From assembly GCF_000160555.1 (NCBI RefSeq), contig NZ_GG749279.1, forward strand, positions 1 through 64,000: 64,000 nucleotides of DNA. The letters are read 5' to 3'. Position 1 is the stretch's first letter, and every line of letters begins with the position of its first letter. The position numbers and the translations under genes are program-made. The notes under the pieces were generated by a model. That model searched no databases. It was not told where the DNA came from and saw only the letters and a program-made list of their open reading frames with translations. This document shows positions 43,424 through 52,428 of this stretch, in pieces. The stretch comes from Centipeda noxia ATCC 43541. GTDB lineage: Bacteria; Bacillota; Negativicutes; Selenomonadales; Selenomonadaceae.

Positions 43424-44872
43424 CTACCATCGCTTTGTCTTGCGCCAGAACGAGGGGCGCAGGAGAATCAGCAGCGTAAATATCTCGAGGCGTCCGAGGA
43501 GCATGGAGCAACAAAGTACTGCTTTTACAAAATCAGAAAGCGGTGCATAAGTTGAGGTTGCATTCACAATACCGAATGCCGGGCCGATATTGCCGAGCGT
43601 ACTGACCGCAACGGCGATTGCATCAAAGGGAAGCAGACCGTCCATTGTGAGCAGGAATGCAGTTATGAAGATGATCGTGAGATAGAGAAAGAAGAAGGAA
43701 CCCACGCGCAGGAGCATTGCACCGTCAACGTGGGTGCCGCCGAGCGAGATATCAACGACGCGGTGCGGATTCAGCTTTTGCAGGATGACAGCACGCGCGT
43801 TGCGCACAAGGAGAACGATACGCGCTACCTTGATGCCGCTCGCGGTCGAACCGGCACATCCTCCGATGATCATGAGCAGGAGCAGGAGAAGTTTTGAGAA
43901 TGTTGGCCAGGTCTCGAAATCCGCTGATACAAACCCTGTCGTCGAAAGAGATGTCACTTGAAAGACGGCGACGCGCGCTGCCATGAAAGTATCCATGCCC
44001 ATCTCTATGATGAGGTTCAGAGCGATGAGGAGCATTGCGATGAGCGCAATACCGAGATAGGTGCGGAACTCCGTATTGCGCAGGATGACGGATGGCCCTT
44101 TGACCCAAGCGCGGTAGTAGAGTGAAAAGCTCCCCCCCGCAAGGAACATAAAGAGTGCGGTCCACAGCTCGAATGGAAGATTGTGGAAGTGCATGGTACT
44201 GTCGTCGTAAGTTGAGAAACCGCATGTCCCAATCGTGGACATCGCGTGTGTAACGGCAATGCTGAAATCCACTCCGCAGAGCATAAAAACAACGGTTGTG
44301 ACCGCCGTGAAGAGAAGATAAATCTTAAAGAGCGCCATCGTCATATCGCGCAGGCGCGGCATGACGCGCTCCATTGTCGGCCCCATGCCCTCGGCATTGT
44401 ACATATAGATCGTGCTTGCGCCGGACTGCGGGAGAAGCGCAATAAAGATAACGATGATGCCGAGGCCGCCGATCCATGCCGTCATCATACGCCAGAAGAG
44501 AACGCTGTACGGAAGGGTGCCGAGCGAAGAAAAAACCGTTGCGCCCGTGCCGGTAAATCCTGAGATGCTTTCGAAGAGCGCATCGAGAAAATTGAGATAA
44601 TGACCGAGCAGATAGGGGAGCATTCCAAGAAATGTCCCTGTGAACCATCCGAATGCTGTGATGGCGATGCCCTCGCGTGCCGTCAGTTCCTCTGCAGGGC
44701 GGCCGAAGCGACGAAAGCCAAGGCCGAAGAATGCGCTGATGAGCATAGACAGCATGAAGGCCTCTCGGCTTGGCTCATCATTGACGATGGCGAGAACGAG
44801 CGGAATCATAAGCGCTCCTGCCATTGCAAAAGAGAGTCGCGAGAGAATGTAGTTGATGGTGTAGATATTCAT
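43424..44872 (-). CDS. trkH: TrkH/KtrB-type potassium channel subunit (copy 1)
   Basis: 482 residues, about 10 membrane helices. Filter-like turns include FTGTGATVF, TIGTCGFSTYD, STTGFVSADF and TLGNIGPAFG, the four pseudo-repeats of the SKT family. It conducts K+ (or Na+) with a cytosolic TrkA ring. It is the most distal gene of the trkA-trkH-trkH minus-strand operon, 5 bases after its paralog. Confidence 0.93.
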   Translation of the reverse strand: MNIYTINYILSRLSFAMAGALMIPLVLAIVNDEPSREAFMLSMLISAFFGLGFRRFGRPAEELTAREGIAITAFGWFTGTFLGMLPYLLGHYLNFLDALFESISGFTGTGATVFSSLGTLPYSVLFWRMMTAWIGGLGIIVIFIALLPQSGASTIYMYNAEGMGPTMERVMPRLRDMTMALFKIYLLFTAVTTVVFMLCGVDFSIAVTHAMSTIGTCGFSTYDDSTMHFHNLPFELWTALFMFLAGGSFSLYYRAWVKGPSVILRNTEFRTYLGIALIAMLLIALNLIIEMGMDTFMAARVAVFQVTSLSTTGFVSADFETWPTFSKLLLLLLMIIGGCAGSTASGIKVARIVLLVRNARAVILQKLNPHRVVDISLGGTHVDGAMLLRVGSFFFLYLTIIFITAFLLTMDGLLPFDAIAVAVSTLGNIGPAFGIVNATSTYAPLSDFVKAVLCCSMLLGRLEIFTLLILLRPSFWRKTKRW

Positions 44873-44877
44873 AACGT

Positions 44878-46317
44878 CTACCAGTTATGTCCCGTCTCTT
44901 CGAGGAGCGAGCCAATGAAGAGGAAAAATGCAAAGATCTCAATACGCCCGAGAATCATGAGCAGCGCGCAGATAAACTTTGTCCAGGAAGGCAGCACCGC
45001 AGCCGTATTCAAATCTGCAAGCGAAGCGACGCCGCCTGTGGTCGTCAGGCAGGAGACCGTCAGCGTAATCGTCTTGATGGGGCTGAGTCCTGCAAGGGCA
45101 ATGAGGAGAGTACCCGCTGAAAAAACTGCGGCAAAGAGAAATGCAAGTACGAGAATCCGTCCCGCAGAATGCAGGGGAACAACCTCTCCTCCTTGGTGCA
45201 CGGCGATTACCATTCGCGGGTGCAGCGTGCGCAGAAGCTCTGTCCATGCCAAAGAGATCAGTACCAGCACGCGCGATATCCGGAAACCACCTGCTGCTGA
45301 GCCCATGCACCCTCCAATTATGGCAAGGACGATGAGCAGCAGTTCAGAACCGTTGTGAAAAGGAATCTCCTCCTGCAGCATCAGGCCGTTCGTTGAGAGA
45401 AAAGAGATGGCATAGAAATATCCGTAGCCGATCGCACTTGCGAGACTTTGTGTGCCGTGCAATATGGGGGGCACACAAAGCAGCGTTCCGGCACCGATGA
45501 AAAGAGCAAAAAATGCCCGCAGTTCCATATGACGAACGATCTCTGTACCGGAGCGGCGATGCAGCATTTGCCAGATTGTGAGCAGCGGAAGCGCCGAGAG
45601 CAGGGACACCAGGCCGCCGCCGAATATCAGCCCCGGTGTCGGAGGCAGTCCCGCGGTCATTGGACCCGCACCTGACGAAACCGTAAAGAGTGCCAGGATA
45701 AGTGCTGGAAATATTTCATCGCCTGCCATAAGATAGATACAGACTGCGACAAGAGTGATGGCAATGTAGAGTATTGTCATCTCCCGCATGGGACGTGTCA
45801 TGCGGTTCCAGAGCGGGCTGAACAGGCGCTCCTGCTGTACGGCGAAATCGACGCCGAAGCATCCCCCAACCACCGGAAGCACCGTCACAAGAATGACGAT
45901 GAAGAGCAGCCCCCCGAACCAGCTCATGAGCGCCCGCCAAAGAATCAGAGAAGGAGGAAGTCCCCCGCCGAGTGCCGTCATGCCCGTTGTCGTAAGTGAG
46001 GATATGGAGTCGAAGAATGTATCGATTGGAGAGAGATGAAGTCCTGCGAGATGGAACGGCAGCATACCAAGCACTGCAAGCAGAAACCATACGACGAGAA
46101 GAAACAGCATTCCCTCCTGCACCGAGAGCTGCCGCATATGACTGCGGCCCATATTGCCGAAGACCATGCCGAGTATTGCGCTCAATACGGCAAGCGCAAG
46201 AAAAGAACCTGCTGCAGGATCACCGAAAGCAAAGCCATAGGCAAACGGGATGAGATACAGTGGCGCAAAGACATATGCTGTGCGCCCCATAAGCACCCAG
46301 AATAAATCAAAACGCAT
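44878..46317 (-). CDS. trkH: TrkH/KtrB-type potassium channel subunit (copy 2)
   Basis: 479 residues with the same layout: LTTTGMTALGG, TVSSGAGPMTAG, FLSTNGLMLQ and CLTTTGGVASL as filter segments, GGCMGSAAGG between them. The second filter (SSGAGPM) departs from the TGT/TGF pattern, so ion selectivity may differ from the other copy. It overlaps trkA's stop by one base and is the first channel gene after it. Confidence 0.93.
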   Translation of the reverse strand: MRFDLFWVLMGRTAYVFAPLYLIPFAYGFAFGDPAAGSFLALAVLSAILGMVFGNMGRSHMRQLSVQEGMLFLLVVWFLLAVLGMLPFHLAGLHLSPIDTFFDSISSLTTTGMTALGGGLPPSLILWRALMSWFGGLLFIVILVTVLPVVGGCFGVDFAVQQERLFSPLWNRMTRPMREMTILYIAITLVAVCIYLMAGDEIFPALILALFTVSSGAGPMTAGLPPTPGLIFGGGLVSLLSALPLLTIWQMLHRRSGTEIVRHMELRAFFALFIGAGTLLCVPPILHGTQSLASAIGYGYFYAISFLSTNGLMLQEEIPFHNGSELLLIVLAIIGGCMGSAAGGFRISRVLVLISLAWTELLRTLHPRMVIAVHQGGEVVPLHSAGRILVLAFLFAAVFSAGTLLIALAGLSPIKTITLTVSCLTTTGGVASLADLNTAAVLPSWTKFICALLMILGRIEIFAFFLFIGSLLEETGHNW

Positions 46318-47666
46318 CAGTCATCTCCAAAATAAGCAAGTGCCTTTTTTGCGAAACTCTTGAGGACAAAGAGGATCACGCGATCCCCCGGCATAAGCTC
46401 CGTCATACCGTTTGGGATAGCGGCCTCCTCACTGCGCACATAGGCGCAGACAAGACATTCGCGCGGGAGATTCGCGTCCATCAGTTTCTTCCCGACGACC
46501 GAAGCGCCGGGACTGACAATCACCTCGAGCGCTTCCGCACGCGCCCCCTCGAGGAGCGTTACGCGCGTCACATCGCCGCCGCGTGCATAGGCAAGTACCT
46601 CGCTTGCTGAGAGCAAACGCGCCGAGAGCGCGATATTGACGCCGACCTTCTCCATAAGGTCGATATACTCGTTGCGGTCGACACGCACGACTGTCTTAAT
46701 TTTATTGTCTGAGAGGTGGCGCGCAAGGAGCGCCAGCATAAGATTCAGCTTGTCATCCTCCGTCAGGCAGACGATGACATCCGCCTCCGCAACGCCCTCC
46801 TCCGTCAGCAGATCAATATCTGTACCGTCTCCGCAGATTGCAAGGCCCGATGTCAGCTTCTCCGCGAGCAGTTCGCAGCGCTCACGATTGCGGTCGATGA
46901 CCTTTACCTGCACGGCCTGGCGCTCAAGCATCAATGCAAGCGCGCGGCCCGTCCGTCCTGCACCGATGATGGCGGCACGCGTCAGTTTATGTGTGTCGCT
47001 CGGCACGAGACTCTGGCTGAACTCCTCGATGCGGTCGGGAAGACCGATGAAGTAGGCATTGTCACCCGGGAGAAATACGTCATCGCCGTGCGGGATAATC
47101 ATACGATGATCGCGAAAGATCAACCCTGCGAGTACCCCGTGCGGGAGCTGCAGCTCCTTGAGTGGTTTGCGCGCGATGGCAGAGCGGCGGCGGATGCGCG
47201 TCTCAAAAAGGCGCACCTTTCCCTGTGCGAAATCCTCTACGTTGAGCGCAGCGGGCGTCATTAGAATACGATTGATTTCATTTGCCGTGATGAGTTCCGG
47301 GTTGAGGACGAGATCAATATCGAAATTTTCTTTAAGATATCTTCCGGCATCCACGGTGAAATTCATATCGCGAATGCGGGCGATTGTATGCGCAATCCCA
47401 TGTTTTTTCGCAAGCACACAGGCGACAATATTTACCTCGTCGCTCTCCGTCACCGCGATGAGAATGTTCGCGCTCCTGATGTCAGGATCGTTCATTGTGA
47501 GCGGGCTTGCGATATTCTCCGCAATGGTCAGCACATCGAGTGTCGTCTTCGCCGCCTCAAGCTGACTCTCTTCGCCGTCGACTACAACGACATCCATACC
47601 CTCCTCTGAGAGGAGCGATGCAATGCTGTAGCCCAGCCGCCCTGCTCCTGCAACCACAATACGCAC
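46317..47666 (-). CDS. trkA: TrkA, potassium-uptake regulatory subunit with two RCK units
   Basis: 449 residues from GTG 47666 (AGGAGGG 8 bases upstream; a longer in-frame start exists but lacks a site). Two Rossmann RCK_N/RCK_C units in tandem: RIVVAGAGRLGYSIASLL near 2-19 and RAAIIGAGRTGRALALML near 227-245. It binds NAD(H)/ATP and gates TrkH. One TrkA serving two TrkH channels in one operon. Confidence 0.95.
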   Translation of the reverse strand: MRIVVAGAGRLGYSIASLLSEEGMDVVVVDGEESQLEAAKTTLDVLTIAENIASPLTMNDPDIRSANILIAVTESDEVNIVACVLAKKHGIAHTIARIRDMNFTVDAGRYLKENFDIDLVLNPELITANEINRILMTPAALNVEDFAQGKVRLFETRIRRRSAIARKPLKELQLPHGVLAGLIFRDHRMIIPHGDDVFLPGDNAYFIGLPDRIEEFSQSLVPSDTHKLTRAAIIGAGRTGRALALMLERQAVQVKVIDRNRERCELLAEKLTSGLAICGDGTDIDLLTEEGVAEADVIVCLTEDDKLNLMLALLARHLSDNKIKTVVRVDRNEYIDLMEKVGVNIALSARLLSASEVLAYARGGDVTRVTLLEGARAEALEVIVSPGASVVGKKLMDANLPRECLVCAYVRSEEAAIPNGMTELMPGDRVILFVLKSFAKKALAYFGDD

Positions 47667-47706
47667 AATGAATCCCTCCTGTGCACCACTTAAGTAAATA
47701 TAAAGA

Positions 47707-47735
47707 AGTATACCATATATTCTTGGCAAGTTAAA
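47707..47735 (-). promoter_or_regulatory. Promoter of the trkA-trkH-trkH operon
   Basis: On the minus strand TTTAAC (47730-47735), 17 bp, TGG-TATACT (-10 at 47707-47712). Confidence 0.65.
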
Positions 47736-47739
47736 CTCA

Positions 47740-48300
47740 TATTGAAGCAGGGAGAGGAAATGGATTGAGAGAAGATATTATTATGATATAATTAAAAAGC
47801 GGATTTTTCTGACTGATGTAGTTTAGCAGATGCGGAAAAAAGTTGTTGAAATGGTCTTGAAGTTGGAGAACTTCGCGCAACCTCCTGTGCCCCCATCATT
47901 AGGTTGTATTGATCTATCTGGACTAATATGTGGAACAATTACTGCTAGTGGAAGGTTCGTATGTTGGATGAAGAGCTTGCGGAACTTAAAGATACGATCA
48001 CTTACGACATGAAAAAACAGTGCATAGGAAATCACTATTTTAAATGAGTCTGGGAACCTTCCCTAAAGAAGTTAATTGTATGTGCGTGAACTGAGGTGTA
48101 AAATAGAAAAAGAGACGATTCAATTCTCATGGAAAAATAGTGAGTGCGAAGATGAAGTGAACAGAATAATAAATATTAAAGCGAGGCATAAAAACTTCGC
48201 TAGATCAAGTTCGTGGGAGTGGGCATCAAGAAAAAACACATATGTAGCATATAATCGCTATGATACATCGCAAAAGAGGTCTTTTATATCCACTTTTGCC
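47740..48300 (+). other. AT-rich gene-poor stretch and CRISPR leader
   Basis: About 560 bp visibly richer in A/T than its surroundings. TTGAGA (47765-47770), 16 bp, TGA-TATAAT (47787-47792) is a good plus-strand promoter with no clear gene behind it. Short frames at 47830-48012 (60 codons) and 47961-48047 (28 codons) lie in different frames and could be pieces of one frameshifted gene. The frame at 48076 runs into the first CRISPR repeat, so it is not a normal gene. The last 200 bp, with TATAAT at 48250-48255, is in the place expected for an array leader. I recognise no protein family. Confidence 0.55.
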
Positions 48301-48935
48301 ATCGCGTTCCTATGCGGACGCGCGGATTGAAACATTGAATTTTGTCATGCAAATGGTTGGTCGTGTAAATCGCGTTCCTATGCGGACGCGCGGATTGAAA
48401 CATCTTCGGCAACGTGTTCGGCTGGGTACATCGGATCGCGTTCCTATGCGGACGCGCGGATTGAAACCCATCCTGCGCGTCGTAGCTGCGCGTCTGGATG
48501 CATCGCGTTCCTATGCGGACGCGCGGATTGAAACATCAATCGTGATGAGCACGAGCGCTACATCATGTATCGCGTTCCTATGCGGACGCGCGGATTGAAA
48601 CGTATCTCCTCCATGCCCGTGAACTGGTCGAGCTCATCGCGTTCCTATGCGGACGCGCGGATTGAAACAACAAAGTTGCAGATGCAGCACAATACAGTGG
48701 ATATCGCGTTCCTATGCGGACGCGCGGATTGAAACGCCGTCGAACTGCTCCTCCCAGACGATTTGCTGCATCGCGTTCCTATGCGGACGCGCGGATTGAA
48801 ACTTATGCCCCTTTGTCAACGTACTGGACGCACGCTATCGCGTTCCTATGCGGACGCGCGGATTGAAACCAGTATTTCGGAATGATTACGGTCGTGACCG
48901 ACATCGCGTTCCTATGCGGACGCGCGGATTGAAAC
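48301..48935 (+). CRISPR. CRISPR array: ten 33-nt repeats, nine spacers, type I-C-like
   Basis: Repeats start at 48301, 48369, 48435, 48502, 48569, 48636, 48703, 48770, 48837 and 48903. They are identical, begin ATCGCGTTCC and end GGATTGAAAC. Spacers are 33-35 nt. The internal CGCG..TCC/GGA-CGCG palindrome and ATTGAAAC tail are of the type I-C kind, and put the leader on the left with plus-strand transcription. No cas gene is present in the window, so the array depends on Cas proteins encoded elsewhere or is inactive. Confidence 0.97.
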
Positions 48936-48961
48936 TCCTTGCGGAGCGCGTGGATTAAAGC
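48936..48961 (+). repeat. Degenerate CRISPR repeat abutting the last repeat
   Basis: TCCTTGCGGAGCGCGTGGAT plus TAAAGC resembles the 3' part of the repeat with several changes, and follows repeat 10 with no spacer in between. It looks like the eroded leader-distal end of the array. The GCGTGGATT form is closer to the general I-C consensus than the intact repeats are. Confidence 0.6.
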
Positions 48962-48974
48962 ATAATAAAGTATG

Positions 48975-49012
48975 AAAAATGGCGCTGCCGGTGACGAGCA
49001 GCGCCATTTTTG
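48975..49012 (+). terminator. Terminator after the CRISPR array
   Basis: A 14-bp stem AAAAATGGCGCTGC/GCAGCGCCATTTTT, 14 bases past the degenerate repeat. It would end the array transcript before the ABC genes. Confidence 0.88.
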
Positions 49013-49070
49013 TAGGAATCGAAATTTTGTGTTAGACTATGCCCATAGAAATTGTGATGGGGGTGATGAT

Positions 49071-49820
49071 GTGCTCTGCTTTCAGGGAATATACGCGGAT
49101 TACGGAACGGGAGACGATGCTGTGCATGCGCTTGCAGATGCCTCGCTTTCTGCGGGGCGCGGGGAAGTGCTCGCGCTGATCGGTCCCTCGGGCTGCGGAA
49201 AGTCGACGCTGCTGCGCGTTGGGGCGGGGCTTTTGCGTCCCAAGGCGGGAACGGTGCTTGCTGATGGTATTCCCATAGATCAGCGCACATTGCGTATCGG
49301 ATTTCTGCCGCAGAATTATGGTTTGCTTGCATGGAAAACGGTGCGTGAGAATATCTTGCTCAGCACTGAGGTCAAAGGGGAATGGAACGAAGAGCGGGCG
49401 TCGGTATTCGAGGAGCTTGTCAAAGATCTTGGGCTGACTTCTCTTTTGAATCGATATCCGCACGAACTCTCAGGCGGACAGCAGCAGCGCGTGGGCCTGG
49501 CACGCGTATTTCTCCTTGCGCCGGATCTGCTGCTGATGGATGAGCCGTTCTCTGCGCTCGACGTGATTACGCGCGAGTCGATGCAGGCGGTCTTTCTCGC
49601 ACTTTGGAAGAAGCGCTCTGTGACAACGCTGCTCGTGACGCATTACGTGGAGGAGGCGCTGACGCTTGCAGGACGCATTGCCGTTATGACGGGAACGCCC
49701 GGGCATGTGGCCGAGATTATTGATAACCCGTTTGCGGGAAATCTTGCACAGCGCAGTACGCCGGAGTTCTTTGCGATGGGGCAGCGGCTGCGTGCGAGGA
49801 TTGCGGGAGCAGGTGTGTGA
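49071..49820 (+). CDS. ABC transporter ATPase, nitrate/sulfonate/taurine type
   Basis: 249 residues from GTG 49071 (GGGGGTG 6-12 bases upstream; an in-frame ATG at 48972 lies before the terminator stem and is unlikely). Walker A GPSGCGKST (38-46), Q-loop LPQNYGLLAWKTVREN, signature LSGGQQQRVGLAR, Walker B LLLMDEPFSALD. The SsuB/TauB/NitD-like LAWKTVREN loop fits. The permease gene overlaps its stop. No binding-protein gene is beside them. Confidence 0.9.
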   Translation: MLCFQGIYADYGTGDDAVHALADASLSAGRGEVLALIGPSGCGKSTLLRVGAGLLRPKAGTVLADGIPIDQRTLRIGFLPQNYGLLAWKTVRENILLSTEVKGEWNEERASVFEELVKDLGLTSLLNRYPHELSGGQQQRVGLARVFLLAPDLLLMDEPFSALDVITRESMQAVFLALWKKRSVTTLLVTHYVEEALTLAGRIAVMTGTPGHVAEIIDNPFAGNLAQRSTPEFFAMGQRLRARIAGAGV

Positions 49821-50563
49821 TGGAGAAAATCTCGCTGCGTATGTTTGCGTTTGGGATATTCATATGTCTTGCCGTTTGGGCAGGTGCTGCTCAACTTCTT
49901 CAAATACCTGTGGTTCCTTCGCCTGAATTGGTACTGATCCGGCTCGCGCAGAAATTCCTGGATACGATTGCCGTTCACGCAGGATATAGTCTTATGCGGA
50001 TTATGGTCGGGCTCTTTGCTGCTGTTGTCGCAGGCTATCCGATCGGTGTTCTGATGGGGTATTTCCCGCGTGTGAACCGTCTGCTTGCGCCGATTCTCTA
50101 CCTGAGCTATCCCATTCCAAAGATTGCGCTTTTGCCCGTTGTCATGCTCCTTTTCGGTGTAGGAGAGACGAGCAAGCTTCTCTTGGTTTTCCTGATCATC
50201 GTGTTTCAGGTTGTTGTGGCTGTGCGCGATGCGATTGCCGCAATTCCGTCGGAGACTTACTTCCCGCTGCGTGTACTGGGGGCTTCCTTTACACAGCTGG
50301 TACGCCACATCATCCTTCCCGCTTCGCTGCCGAAGTTCATCACAGCGGTACGTGTGGCAATGGCGACGGCGATCTCCGTGCTGTTTTTCACGGAGACATT
50401 CGGTACGCAGTACGGCATCGGCTACTACATCATGGACGCATGGCTGCGTGTGAACTACCTCGATATGTACGCGGGCATTGTCGTTCTCAGCATGATGGGG
50501 TTTCTGTTCTTTGTTCTGCTCGATTTTGCAGAGCGGCGGCTGTGCGCGTGGAATCGGCAATAA
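49820..50563 (+). CDS. ABC transporter permease, SsuC/TauC type
   Basis: 247 residues with about 6 membrane helices. The EAA loop is FPLRVLGASFTQLVRHIILPASLPKFITAVRVAM, typical of the SsuC/TauC/NrtB group. It starts one base inside the ATPase stop. Together with 49071 it would import an anion such as a sulfonate, nitrate or a thiamine precursor; the cargo cannot be told without the binding protein. Confidence 0.9.
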   Translation: MEKISLRMFAFGIFICLAVWAGAAQLLQIPVVPSPELVLIRLAQKFLDTIAVHAGYSLMRIMVGLFAAVVAGYPIGVLMGYFPRVNRLLAPILYLSYPIPKIALLPVVMLLFGVGETSKLLLVFLIIVFQVVVAVRDAIAAIPSETYFPLRVLGASFTQLVRHIILPASLPKFITAVRVAMATAISVLFFTETFGTQYGIGYYIMDAWLRVNYLDMYAGIVVLSMMGFLFFVLLDFAERRLCAWNRQ

Positions 50564-50568
50564 ATACG

Positions 50569-50603
50569 AAAAGAGCGACCGCAGTGAGTGCAGTCGCTCT
50601 TTA
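50569..50603. terminator. Bidirectional terminator between the permease and DUF4153 genes
   Basis: Stem AAAGAGCGAC/GTCGCTCTTT flanked by A- and T-runs. Confidence 0.88.
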
Positions 50604-50613
50604 GCATATATTC

Positions 50614-52239
50614 TCAGCGGATCAGAACAAAGCCGGACGCATGTACCCAATGAATGCTGCCGGTTCGGTCCCATTCAATGACGGCACTCTCAAAGCAAAT
50701 GAAATAGACATCCGTTTCATAATCCATAATCGGGAGGGTTTTGTGTTCCTTCCCATATTCGGCTAAGGCAGTGCCATAGGGACTCAGATCAATGCGCACC
50801 TCGGCTCCGTCTTCTCGTTGGAGAGTCAAGAATCCATCGTTGTTGATATTGTGCGTATCAAAAGGTATGAGCCTTTGGTAGCCTGCAACAGAGTGTTCCT
50901 GAGAGCTCTTCGCATAGAAAGAAAATGTCTCTTTGTGCGTATTGAAATTGGCGGCGAGCACCTGTGCGGCAAGCGGAGAGGCATCCTCACCAATGTAGCG
51001 CGCAATGTCGGCAATCTCCGCAATGGTCTTGCGCGGGAGATCATCTCTCTTTATCACCTGACCCTCCTGCAGGAGATTATTCTCCGTAAGGATCTGCGTG
51101 AGCCGCACCTCCTGATTGCGGAGCGGAACGTCGATAACGTTCAGGGGCGTGAGGGAGAAGATGAGCGCGAGAATGGCAGCGCAGAGGTAGACTTGCCGCG
51201 GTTTCTTTTTGAGAAATGCAACGACGAGCGCGTAGATGCCGCAGAACGTGCAGATCATTGAGACGTAGCGTGCTGTGGTCAGACCGTACGCTTCATAGCG
51301 CAGGTATACACCGTAGAGCTGTACGGCAAGAATGGGGAGAAAGAGGAGAAGCCCCCACTTCAAAAAGCGGTTAAAGAGGGGAAGGCGTTTTTGTTCAGCC
51401 AGTGTTCCAAAGAAAAATGCAAAGCCCAAGAGTGCAAATGAAGCAAACCAATTCATCGTTCCGACAGGCATTTCGCCCGCAAGGATGATCTTGCCCACGT
51501 AGATATAGAGGACGAGGAGCAGCACGGCATAGACGGGGAAAAAGAGATAGAGGAGCAGTTTTTGCACGGCGATGGAGTGTTCATAGTGCTCGCCTGCTCT
51601 TGGGAGTGCACCGAGGAATGCGCCCAATCCCCAGACACCGTATGCAATCAATCCTGCGAAGAGGTAGGTCGTCTCCGGCAGCCAGCCATCGGCGTCGGTG
51701 ATGATCAGCGCCCAGAATGCTGCAACGCAGAGCATCAGGCCGAGAAAGAGCAGGATACTCGTCGCAATGGAAAAGACTGCAGCAAAGAGGAGAGCAGGAA
51801 GTCCCGGTGCACGGTTTGTATGCTCGAGGAAAAAGAGTGCAAGAAAACTCAGTGCGAGATATACACCGAGTGTCCCCATGATCAGATGACGGCTCGGCGT
51901 TTCGATGCCATACCAAAAATATGCGAATATCAGGAATAGAACGGCGGAGCAGGCAGCCGTCACAATCGGCGCCTTTTTTACGGAAAAAGCATCACGCAGG
52001 AGACTGCCCGCCGCTGCCGCAAGCCACGCGGCGATGACTGCGGGCAGCAGCTGCGTCAGGCGGTCGAACAGCACAGAGTTCTCGAACCCAAATGAGGGGA
52101 TATCATAGCCGGGGCGCATGAGGATCGCACCCGCAGCGATGAAAAAACCGACCGCCTGCCAGAACACCGCAACGGGAAAACGGCGGACGAGTTCATGCGT
52201 TCGTCCCTTCAGCTGCAGCATACGAACGGAAATATTCAT
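50614..52239 (-). CDS. DUF4153 polytopic membrane protein
   Basis: 541 residues from the ATG at 52239 on the minus strand (GGAGGGAG directly upstream; a longer frame start lies before the ribosome site). About 12 membrane helices in the first 390 residues, then a soluble C-terminal part. The pattern fits DUF4153, a family seen in Firmicutes and Bacteroidetes with no firmly known function. It has its own promoter at 52262-52290. Confidence 0.8.
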   Translation of the reverse strand: MNISVRMLQLKGRTHELVRRFPVAVFWQAVGFFIAAGAILMRPGYDIPSFGFENSVLFDRLTQLLPAVIAAWLAAAAGSLLRDAFSVKKAPIVTAACSAVLFLIFAYFWYGIETPSRHLIMGTLGVYLALSFLALFFLEHTNRAPGLPALLFAAVFSIATSILLFLGLMLCVAAFWALIITDADGWLPETTYLFAGLIAYGVWGLGAFLGALPRAGEHYEHSIAVQKLLLYLFFPVYAVLLLVLYIYVGKIILAGEMPVGTMNWFASFALLGFAFFFGTLAEQKRLPLFNRFLKWGLLLFLPILAVQLYGVYLRYEAYGLTTARYVSMICTFCGIYALVVAFLKKKPRQVYLCAAILALIFSLTPLNVIDVPLRNQEVRLTQILTENNLLQEGQVIKRDDLPRKTIAEIADIARYIGEDASPLAAQVLAANFNTHKETFSFYAKSSQEHSVAGYQRLIPFDTHNINNDGFLTLQREDGAEVRIDLSPYGTALAEYGKEHKTLPIMDYETDVYFICFESAVIEWDRTGSIHWVHASGFVLIR

Positions 52240-52261
52240 TATACTCCCTCCTTTGATATCC

Positions 52262-52290
52262 ATTCTATCGTTGCGGTGATTTCCAGTCAA
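52262..52290 (-). promoter_or_regulatory. Promoter of the DUF4153 gene
   Basis: On the minus strand TTGACT (52285-52290), 17 bp, TAGAAT (52262-52267). Confidence 0.75.
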
Positions 52291-52331
52291 TGAATGCAGC
52301 ATTAAGCCCGTGAATACATGCGGTCAATACC

Positions 52332-52361
52332 TTTACAACGACCTTCGAAAAATGGTAATAT
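52332..52361 (+). promoter_or_regulatory. Promoter of the glutamine synthetase gene
   Basis: TTTACA (52332-52337), 18 bp, TAATAT (52356-52361) preceded by TGG. Confidence 0.6.
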
Positions 52362-52428
52362 GGGCGCGTGGTTTTTTCGCATGGACGATCTGTTCGGCAT
52401 TCTTTTATGAAAAAGGTGGTACGCAAAG

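Noticed and set aside
48076-48330. 84-codon frame leading into the array
   Set aside because: Its 3' end lies inside the first repeat and the N-terminal part resembles no protein I know; treated as leader DNA.
48260-48598. 112-codon frame through the CRISPR array
   Set aside because: It is made of translated repeats (recurring RSYADARIET) and is an artefact of the array.
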